From the NCBI GenBank assembly GCA_021806845.1, contig JAKAPV010000022.1, positions 7,331-18,781 on the forward strand: DNA of 11,451 nt. Reading direction: 5' to 3'. Positions within the stretch are counted from its first letter, which is position 1. Every line of letters begins with the position of its first letter. Both the position numbers and the translations under genes were made by a program. Under the pieces are notes generated by a model. That model did no database searches and was not told where the DNA came from. It was given only the letters and a program-made list of their open reading frames with translations. Shown here in pieces: positions 6,610-11,451 of the stretch. The stretch is from Bacillota bacterium. GTDB lineage: Bacteria > Bacillota > Sulfobacillia > JAJZYS01 > JAJYTV01.

Positions 6610-6659
6610 TAGGGCGGAACCAGCCCCACTCCGGAGCAGAGAGGGTTGGTTCCGCCCTA
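6610..6659. repeat. Perfect 13-bp inverted repeat between convergent genes
   Basis: TAGGGCGGAACCA (6610-6622) and its exact reverse complement (6647-6659) flank a 24-base loop containing the palindrome CTCCGGAG (6629-6636). The right arm contains the stop codon of the minus-strand lipoprotein gene (6657-6659). It may serve as the 3' end hairpin of that transcript. There is no T-run on either side, so a standard intrinsic terminator is uncertain. I see no second copy in the window. Confidence 0.7.
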
Positions 6660-7217
6660 GTGGCTGGTCTTGGAAGAAGAGATCCTGACTGCCCAGACCG
6701 CAGTCTTCGACGCTATGACCTGCAGGTGAAAGGCGCTGCCCTCCGCGTCTTGCCAGACAGATCCTTCGCCGCCGAAGGATGCTTGCACCGTCTGCGCGTT
6801 CTGCGAGCCGGTGACCGCCACGGATGTGCCCGTAGAACACGACATCTCTTGGTGCGGCGGAGGGGGCCACGAAGATGTTGGGGCGCCCACGGTCGTGAGT
6901 GTCATCGTACCGGTGCCTTCGCAGGTCACCTGCAGCACGACATACGTCTGGTGCGGCACGATCTCCCCAAGGTATACGTTTCCTACGCCAAACATGGACA
7001 AAAGCGGAGTCTGTCCGGGGGTAATGTTGGCGGTCAACTGGGCAAGTAGCTTCTTCCCTTGGGCAGTCTCGGATGCGGTCAACCTTTCGCGGTAGGTTTG
7101 TGCCGACTGCGCGCTCTGCGTTCCTTTCACGGTCCCACAGCCAGCCATCACGATTCCTACGCAAACAGCGACGGCTATTAAGCGATGCAAGGCGACCTTC
7201 CCAGTGGCAGCACACAT
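6657..7217 (-). CDS. Small lipoprotein of unknown function
   Basis: I do not recognise a characterised family. With the ATG at 7217-7215 the protein has 186 residues. It begins with a lipoprotein signal peptide: Lys7 and His11-Arg12, a hydrophobic stretch at 13-24, then the lipobox MAGC with Cys27 as the lipidated residue. A Ser/Thr/Gln-rich linker follows. The rest looks like a small beta-rich extracellular domain, with Cys99 (in VTCEGTG) and Cys127 (in MSCSTG) well placed for a disulfide, a PPPP stretch between them and Trp-containing strands near the end. It is the last gene of the acylase operon, 16 bases after the membrane-protein stop, with only a weak CAGG ribosome binding site. Extra upstream in-frame codons exist but would bury the signal peptide. 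The gene looks somewhat less GC-biased than its neighbours. Confidence 0.75.
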   Translation of the reverse strand: MCAATGKVALHRLIAVAVCVGIVMAGCGTVKGTQSAQSAQTYRERLTASETAQGKKLLAQLTANITPGQTPLLSMFGVGNVYLGEIVPHQTYVVLQVTCEGTGTMTLTTVGAPTSSWPPPPHQEMSCSTGTSVAVTGSQNAQTVQASFGGEGSVWQDAEGSAFHLQVIASKTAVWAVRISSSKTSH

Positions 7218-7233
7218 TTTAGGAGCCTGCCGT

Positions 7234-7623
7234 CTAGGAAGACACGCCGCTTGGCTCGGTGGTGACCTGCGGGTGGGTGGCCACGAAGAGCGCATGTCCG
7301 GCGCTGCACCCGACACCCGCGATGAGGCCGGCGAAGATCGCCCCGAGGATCGGCAGCGCGAGTCCGGCCGCGGCGCCAAGGCCCACGATCTGCCCGAGCA
7401 GTTGGGCGAGCCCGATGATGGGCACCTGCACCGCGGAGACCAGAAACCAGATCACCCACGCCCCGAACCCCCCGAAAAAGGCCCACCGGAATGCGCCCTT
7501 GCGCGGCGCGAACCGGCCGGCGGCGAGGCCTGCGAGGATGGGACCCCACGCCCCGAGCAGGAGCGTGAGAAGCCATGCGAGCACGCCCGTGATCACGAGG
7601 GTCAGATAGCGGTTTCCCTGCAC
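7234..7623 (-). CDS. Small glycine/alanine-rich integral membrane protein
   Basis: I cannot assign a function. The protein has 129 residues from a GTG start at 7623-7621, chosen because AAGGAGGG (7630-7637) lies six bases upstream. Hydrophobic segments at about 7-35, 45-67, 68-88 and 89-115 suggest three or four membrane spans, rich in Gly, Ala and Leu, separated by a short basic loop (RFAPRKGAFR). The C-terminus is a short polar tail. Its ribosome binding site overlaps the acylase stop codon, so the two genes are probably translationally coupled. The organisation looks like the small Gly-rich multi-span proteins (DUF-type) often found in Firmicutes and Archaea, but I cannot name the family. 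Confidence 0.75.
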   Translation of the reverse strand: MQGNRYLTLVITGVLAWLLTLLLGAWGPILAGLAAGRFAPRKGAFRWAFFGGFGAWVIWFLVSAVQVPIIGLAQLLGQIVGLGAAAGLALPILGAIFAGLIAGVGCSAGHALFVATHPQVTTEPSGVSS

Positions 7624-7636
7624 GGTGTTCCCTCCT

Positions 7637-10174
7637 TCACGGCTGGTAGACGGTCGTGTTGCCGCTTTGCGGCCGGGACTCGTAGACAAGCGGCCAGTAC
7701 TGATAGGTGAGCCAGTACGGCAGCATGTCTGCGTAATACTGCGAGAGCGGGTTCTCCGATTGGCCGCCCGGATAGATGGCGACGGAGGCCTGAAGGTTGC
7801 CGAGGTCCGCGATCATCCGCCAGCTCGGTCCGTGGGTCGAGTTGAGGCCGACAGCGGCGTCCGGCGTTGCGAAGTCGCCGCCGGAGGGGTAGGGGCCGCG
7901 GGCGAGGGCGCCGATGCCGGAGACTGAGTAGAACGTGCGCGCATGCAGGCTGCCCCAGACCCAGTTCGCGGGGTTCTTCCCGTACTCGTGCGCGAGCTTC
8001 TTCAGCGCTCCCTTGAGCGCTTCGCGCATCAGCTCGGACGTGGTGCGCTGCGCGCCGTTGGCGGGGTTTTTGAGGAACGGCGAGGAGGCGCCGGAGAGGG
8101 TCCAGTACTGCAGGTCCTCCGCCAGCGGCGCGACGTCCGGGCCGAGCGCCAGTTCCGGATCCGTCTTGGCCGGGACTTTGTAGTGCTTCCACCAGGGACC
8201 GAACGTGTCGAGCACGTACTGCGTCCAGAATTCGTAGTAGATCGACGCCTGCACCGAATCCTTGGACATCACGCCCTGCCAGGTCGCCATCTGCGCGACC
8301 GCGGAGCCGACGGATCCCGTGAGGCCGAGCTGCCGGCCCGCGTTCGCGATCAGCGGAGCGAGCTGCAGCGCGAGGTAGTCCTGATTGTCGCGCTGCAGCT
8401 GTTCCATCTTGGCTACGGTGAAGGGCCGGTTCGCCTTGTTCGAAAGGAAGTCGTAGATCGTATTCGCGCGGAAGCCGTCGGAGAAGTCGTTCCAGGCGGT
8501 GCCGATGTAGTAGGGGTAGCTCGAAGACACGGGCCGCTGGTTCGCGGACAGAACGAAGTGCGAGGGCGGGTTGAAGACGTGCGGGACCTGACTCGCCGGG
8601 ATCCGCCCGATCCACTCCGCGCCGCCAGTTCCGTTCATCGGCAGCGCCGGGTTCACACCCTTCGGGAAGATCGGGTAGAAGCCCGGGGCAATGATCCCGA
8701 TCTCGCCCTTCGTGTCGGCGAATGCGAAGTTGTGCGGGGGGTTGTTCCAATACGGCTGCAGGGCGGCGACGAACTGTGTGAGGTTCTGTGCCCTGTCGAC
8801 GCCTAGCACGGCCGTCACGTCCTGGGAGGCGTACTGCCCTGTCCAGTCCATCGCGACGGTCTCTTTGTACTTGGTGAGGATCGGGCCGTTGTTCGTCCAG
8901 GGGACGGTCAGCGTCACGGGGTGCGCGCCCTTCACGGCGATGCGGTAGGTGCGCAGCTTCTCCTGGCGCCACCCCCCGTCGTAGAAGTACTGGTTCGGGT
9001 GCTTCGGGCTCGTTTGCTCCCGATAGAAGAAGGTGCTTTCGCTTTGGGTGTCGGTGAGGCTCCAGGCGATCGACTGGTTGTGCCCGATCAGGATGCCCGG
9101 CGTGCCGGGAAGGCTCACGCCGACGACATCGTAGTTCGGGTCCTGCAGCTGCATCTCGTACCAGATGGAGGGCAGTGTCAGATCCAGGTGCGGGTCTCCC
9201 GCGAGCAGCGGCTTGCCGGACGCGGTGAGTTGGCCGCCGACGGCCCAGTTGTTGCTCATGAACATGCCTTGGAGCATGCCGGCCATCAGGGGGTGCACGC
9301 TCTGGGTATCGGTCAGGATCGACTGGGCCGCCGCTGCGGTTGCGGAAGGCAGGTTCCCGGTCGGCAGCGCCGCTGACGCCGTGAAGGACGGTGCAGTCCC
9401 CGGCGGCAAAGGCGCCGGCTGCGGCGCCGGACTCGGGTAGGGACCCGGGTCGTACGGATGCTGCAGGGTCGGGGCGTAGGTCGGAAAGAGCTGCGCCGCA
9501 AGCTTTGGGCCGAGGCGCTGCACCATGATCGCGTAATCGAGCGGCGTGAAACTCATGGAGAGGTCCTGCTGCATATCCTCCTGCACGATGAGCGTGTCGA
9601 GCGGCGTCCACTTCGCAGGCTGGTAGCCGAGCAGGTGGAAGACGAGCGGCAGGCTGTTCGACTGCTCGTCCTGGGCGATGCGCAGGTTCACCCCCGCGCT
9701 GTAGGCCGCGAGATCCCGCAGCGTCCTTTGGCCAGCCGGCGTCGACTGCATCAGACGCAGCGTGCGCTCAGCGCCAACGAGGAGCCCCCAGCGCAGGAAC
9801 GTCTCGTCCGTAGAAAGGGCGGCCGGCCCGATGACCTGCGAGAGCTTTCCCTCGCCCTGACGGCGCATCGCGTCCATCTGGAAGAGGCGGTTCGTCGCCT
9901 GCAGGTAGCCCTGCATGAAGAAGAGATCGTGGCCGTTCTGCGCGAAGACGTGCGGCACGTCGCCCTTTGCGTACGAGACCTTGACGGGCGCCCTGAGTCC
10001 CGGGAGTTTCTCCGTGACGCCGGGAGACGCGACGGCGTCCGCGGCGACACCCCAGACGCCAGGGCCGGGATTGAGCAGCGGCAATAGTGCGGGTACGGGT
10101 CCGAGCGGAGTCGACAGCACGAGGGTCAGCAACACACCGAGCGCGAGGAGCAGTACGCCCTTGAGCCAGCGCAT
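7637..10174 (-). CDS. Penicillin acylase family Ntn-hydrolase, membrane-anchored or secreted
   Basis: This 845-residue precursor belongs to the family of penicillin G acylase and acyl-homoserine-lactone/lipopeptide acylases, which cleave amide-linked acyl groups outside the cytoplasm after self-cleavage into alpha and beta chains. The start at 10174 has AAGGAGG six bases upstream. Residues 6-20 form a signal peptide or membrane anchor after MRWLK. The alpha-chain region is followed by a Pro-rich linker (about 241-263). The predicted beta-chain N-terminus is Ser307 in SNNWAVGG, the nucleophile. Further family motifs are GHNQSIAW (364-371), NNGPIL (428-433), SANQRP (543-548, with Asn545 at the oxyanion-hole position), LNSTHGPSWRMIADL and GGQSENPLS near the C-terminus. 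The residue before Ser307 is Met rather than the usual Gly. Length and motifs look intact. The natural substrate is not evident. Confidence 0.93.
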   Translation of the reverse strand: MRWLKGVLLLALGVLLTLVLSTPLGPVPALLPLLNPGPGVWGVAADAVASPGVTEKLPGLRAPVKVSYAKGDVPHVFAQNGHDLFFMQGYLQATNRLFQMDAMRRQGEGKLSQVIGPAALSTDETFLRWGLLVGAERTLRLMQSTPAGQRTLRDLAAYSAGVNLRIAQDEQSNSLPLVFHLLGYQPAKWTPLDTLIVQEDMQQDLSMSFTPLDYAIMVQRLGPKLAAQLFPTYAPTLQHPYDPGPYPSPAPQPAPLPPGTAPSFTASAALPTGNLPSATAAAAQSILTDTQSVHPLMAGMLQGMFMSNNWAVGGQLTASGKPLLAGDPHLDLTLPSIWYEMQLQDPNYDVVGVSLPGTPGILIGHNQSIAWSLTDTQSESTFFYREQTSPKHPNQYFYDGGWRQEKLRTYRIAVKGAHPVTLTVPWTNNGPILTKYKETVAMDWTGQYASQDVTAVLGVDRAQNLTQFVAALQPYWNNPPHNFAFADTKGEIGIIAPGFYPIFPKGVNPALPMNGTGGAEWIGRIPASQVPHVFNPPSHFVLSANQRPVSSSYPYYIGTAWNDFSDGFRANTIYDFLSNKANRPFTVAKMEQLQRDNQDYLALQLAPLIANAGRQLGLTGSVGSAVAQMATWQGVMSKDSVQASIYYEFWTQYVLDTFGPWWKHYKVPAKTDPELALGPDVAPLAEDLQYWTLSGASSPFLKNPANGAQRTTSELMREALKGALKKLAHEYGKNPANWVWGSLHARTFYSVSGIGALARGPYPSGGDFATPDAAVGLNSTHGPSWRMIADLGNLQASVAIYPGGQSENPLSQYYADMLPYWLTYQYWPLVYESRPQSGNTTVYQP

Positions 10175-10180
10175 TTCCCG

Positions 10181-10187
10181 CCTCCTT
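10181..10187 (-). promoter_or_regulatory. Ribosome binding site of the acylase gene
   Basis: AAGGAGG on the minus strand lies six bases upstream of the ATG at 10174. It selects this start over an in-frame ATG 17 codons earlier, which would place charged residues before the signal sequence. Confidence 0.8.
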
Positions 10188-10233
10188 GCAGATTCTGTGA
10201 AGTTCTCTTGATGCGGAGGCGGCACCTGCTGCG

Positions 10234-10265
10234 TTGACGCCGGCTCGCGCGCGCCGGAAGATTAG
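10234..10265 (+). promoter_or_regulatory. Possible promoter of the DUF169 gene (weak)
   Basis: TTGACG (10234-10239) is a good -35 box. The candidate -10 boxes about 18 bp downstream (AAGATT at 10258-10263 or the overlapping GATTAG) match poorly. The divergent region 10175-10321 holds no other feature I can support apart from a hairpin at 10296-10317. Confidence 0.3.
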
Positions 10266-10295
10266 AGCCAAGGCTCATGAACGAAAGGGGGGCGA

Positions 10296-10317
10296 GCGCC
10301 GCCCGCAGGGGCGGCGC
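10296..10317 (+). repeat. 9-bp stem hairpin over the DUF169 start region
   Basis: GCGCCGCCC (10296-10304) and GGGCGGCGC (10309-10317) form a perfect stem with the loop GCAG. The hairpin ends four bases before the ATG at 10322 and buries its only AGGGG-like ribosome binding site. If translation instead starts at 10277, it lies within the coding region. Confidence 0.6.
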
Positions 10318-10321
10318 GCCG

Positions 10322-11110
10322 ATGGAGTCAAAGGAACTGGCAGCCGCCATCGACCGCTACGTGCGGCCCGAGACCTTCCCGCTGGCGCTGCGCGTGCTGC
10401 AAAAGGACGAGGAGATCCCGCCGAAGGCGAAGCTGCCGCACCGAGACCTCGGGATCCAGGTCAGCATCTGTCAGGGCGTCTCGATGGCGAGGCGCTACGG
10501 CTGGATGATCGCGATGGCCGGAGAGGACCTTTCGTGCCCGATCGCGCAGGTCGCGTTCGCCTTCCGCGAGGCGCCGCAGTTCTACGCAGAGGGCGGCCTT
10601 GCGAAGGGCATGTACGCGAAGGACCAGGAGGGCGCTCTGCGCACCGAGCAGTCCGTGGCGCGGGCGGAGGTCGCCGGCACCGTTCTCGTCGCGCCGCTTG
10701 CGCGCGCGGATTTCGTGCCCGAAGTCGTCGCAGTATACGGCAACTCAGCGCAGGTGATGCGGATGGTCGCCGCCGCCCTCTTCGAGAAAGGCGGCAGCAT
10801 CACGTCCGAGTTCAGTGCGCGCGCGGACTGTGCGGAGATCGTGAACCGCACGCGCCAGACGAAGAAGCCGCAGGTGATCCTGCCTTGCTACGGCGATCGC
10901 GTCTTCGGGCAGACGCAGGACCACGAGATGGCCTTTACCTTCCCGTGGGAGGACGCTGGCAGCTTCTTCGCGGGTCTCGAGGGAACGCACCAGGGCGGCG
11001 TGCGCTACCCCATCCCGCACTACCTGCGCTATACGGCGGACTACCCGGCCACCTACGAGACAGTGAAGCAGATCTGGCGCGAAGAGGATGCAGGTGCGGG
11101 ACGGGATTGA
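10322..11110 (+). CDS. DUF169 family protein
   Basis: This is a 262-residue member of the uncharacterised DUF169 family (COG2043-type). Recognisable segments are PETFPLALRVLQ near the N-terminus, KLPHRDLGIQVSICQGVSMARRYGW, and EDLSCPIAQVAF. Four cysteines (Cys50, Cys72, Cys170 and Cys189, the last in LPCYGDR) lie in otherwise conserved-looking segments and could bind a metal or Fe-S cluster; that is inference. No signal peptide or membrane span is seen. The ATG at 10322 is preferred because the 15 extra residues of the ATG at 10277 are Arg/Gly/Ala-rich and uncoded-looking, but neither start has a convincing ribosome binding site. The gene stands alone, divergent from the acylase and convergent with the regulator fragment on the right. 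Confidence 0.85.
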   Translation: MESKELAAAIDRYVRPETFPLALRVLQKDEEIPPKAKLPHRDLGIQVSICQGVSMARRYGWMIAMAGEDLSCPIAQVAFAFREAPQFYAEGGLAKGMYAKDQEGALRTEQSVARAEVAGTVLVAPLARADFVPEVVAVYGNSAQVMRMVAAALFEKGGSITSEFSARADCAEIVNRTRQTKKPQVILPCYGDRVFGQTQDHEMAFTFPWEDAGSFFAGLEGTHQGGVRYPIPHYLRYTADYPATYETVKQIWREEDAGAGRD

Positions 11111-11115
11111 CGACA

Positions 11116-11159
11116 GGGCGGACGGGCGGCGCGGATCACCCCGCGCCGCCCGTCCGCTC
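11116..11159. terminator. Bidirectional hairpin terminator between convergent genes
   Basis: A perfect 17-bp stem (11118-11134 with 11141-11157; arms begin GCGGACGGG and end CCGTCCGC) encloses a six-base loop, ATCACC. It fills almost all of the 55-bp gap between the DUF169 stop and the stop of the minus-strand cupin gene. There is no clear T-run on either strand, so termination by this hairpin alone is probable, not certain. Confidence 0.75.
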
Positions 11160-11165
11160 CTAGCG

Positions 11166-11451
11166 TCACTCGGGCGCGCTGTATGTGATGACGCATAGCG
11201 TTCTGCTGACCTGGTCGCCGTCGTTGCGGTAGCCATGGGAGACATCCGCGGAGAACCGCACCGCGTCCCCGGCTCGGAGGGACAGATCGTCCGACCTGAG
11301 GGACAGGGTGAGCGTGCCGGCTAGCTGCACCAGGATCTCCGTCGTGCCTGGCGGATGGCTGTCGGACGCGTGGGAGCAAGCTGGCTCGACGACCATTTCA
11401 TAGACGTCAACCGGGTGCTGCGTGCGCGCGGAGAGCAGCATCTCGATACCG
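11166..11451 (-). CDS. Cupin-domain C-terminal part of a probable XRE-type transcription regulator (runs off right edge)
   Basis: About 95 C-terminal residues are visible. They form a cupin_2 barrel with HPPGTTEILVQLAGTLTLSL (metal-site-like His and Glu), a LRAGDAV turn, ADVSHGYRN and a final strand. The frame remains open to the right edge (GIE precedes the first in-window Met at 11441), so the gene begins outside. The pattern HPPGTxE followed by GDAxRFxADxxHxYRN is typical of the C-terminal sensor domain of XRE helix-turn-helix/cupin regulators, which bind a small ligand and control nearby genes. The DNA-binding half is not in the window, so a stand-alone cupin remains possible. It converges on the DUF169 gene. 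Confidence 0.8.
   Translation of the reverse strand, partial: GIEMLLSARTQHPVDVYEMVVEPACSHASDSHPPGTTEILVQLAGTLTLSLRSDDLSLRAGDAVRFSADVSHGYRNDGDQVSRTLCVITYSAPE

Noticed and set aside
6538..7215. Alternative minus-strand frame across the lipoprotein gene
   Set aside because: It crosses both hairpins and has no signal peptide or domain, whereas the chosen frame has a lipobox and a sensible start.
7602..9611. A 669-codon minus-strand open frame within the acylase gene, and plus-strand frames such as 7943-8806
   Set aside because: The penicillin acylase frame carries all the conserved motifs in order. These alternatives are low-complexity shadows.
10234..11163. 309-codon plus-strand frame overlapping the DUF169 gene
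   Set aside because: It is Arg/Gly-rich without recognisable motifs and runs into the terminator stem. The DUF169 frame is clearly conserved.

Overview
The window is uniformly GC-rich bacterial DNA, tightly packed, with good AGGAGG-type ribosome binding sites, several TTG and GTG starts, and many 1- to 4-base gene overlaps. A DapB with the Bacilli-type 'SVRLxGxVAHQEV' segment, an unfused B12 acyl-CoA mutase with its own MeaB, and an XRE-cupin type regulator suggest a high-GC Firmicute, perhaps near Alicyclobacillaceae or Sulfobacillus-type lineages. This placement is tentative. No tRNA, rRNA, CRISPR array, insertion sequence or phage gene was seen.

Left part (1-6590). A phosphomannomutase/phosphoglucomutase gene enters from the left edge on the minus strand (N-terminal 211 residues only). 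Divergent from it, behind a plausible sigma-A promoter at 701-730, runs a plus-strand operon: coenzyme-B12 acyl-CoA mutase large subunit, cobalamin-binding small subunit, MeaB/ArgK-type G-protein chaperone, acyl-CoA dehydrogenase, SCP2 lipid-binding protein and a divergent DapB. The first four genes overlap or abut. An A-type iron-sulfur carrier (HesB/IscA family) follows. It has its own strong promoter inside the end of dapB, and the block closes with a clear Rho-independent terminator at 6553-6579.

The mutase would usually be labelled methylmalonyl-CoA mutase. The residues equivalent to Propionibacterium Tyr89 and Arg207 are Phe57 and Gln175, which is the isobutyryl-CoA mutase pattern. The likely reaction is therefore isobutyryl-CoA to or from n-butyryl-CoA, with the next-door dehydrogenase feeding butyryl-CoA into crotonyl-CoA and beta-oxidation. 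The three mutase genes look like the unfused parts of the fused enzyme IcmF.

Middle part (6591-10174). Three minus-strand genes form an apparent operon, read right to left: an exported or membrane-anchored penicillin-acylase family Ntn-hydrolase, a small glycine/alanine-rich membrane protein, and a small lipoprotein. The last two have no function I can assign. The lipoprotein gene ends inside a perfect 13-bp inverted repeat.

Right part (10175-11451). A DUF169 protein with four cysteines runs on the plus strand. It converges across a perfect 17-bp stem hairpin on the cupin-domain end of a gene, probably an XRE-cupin transcription regulator, that leaves the window on the right.
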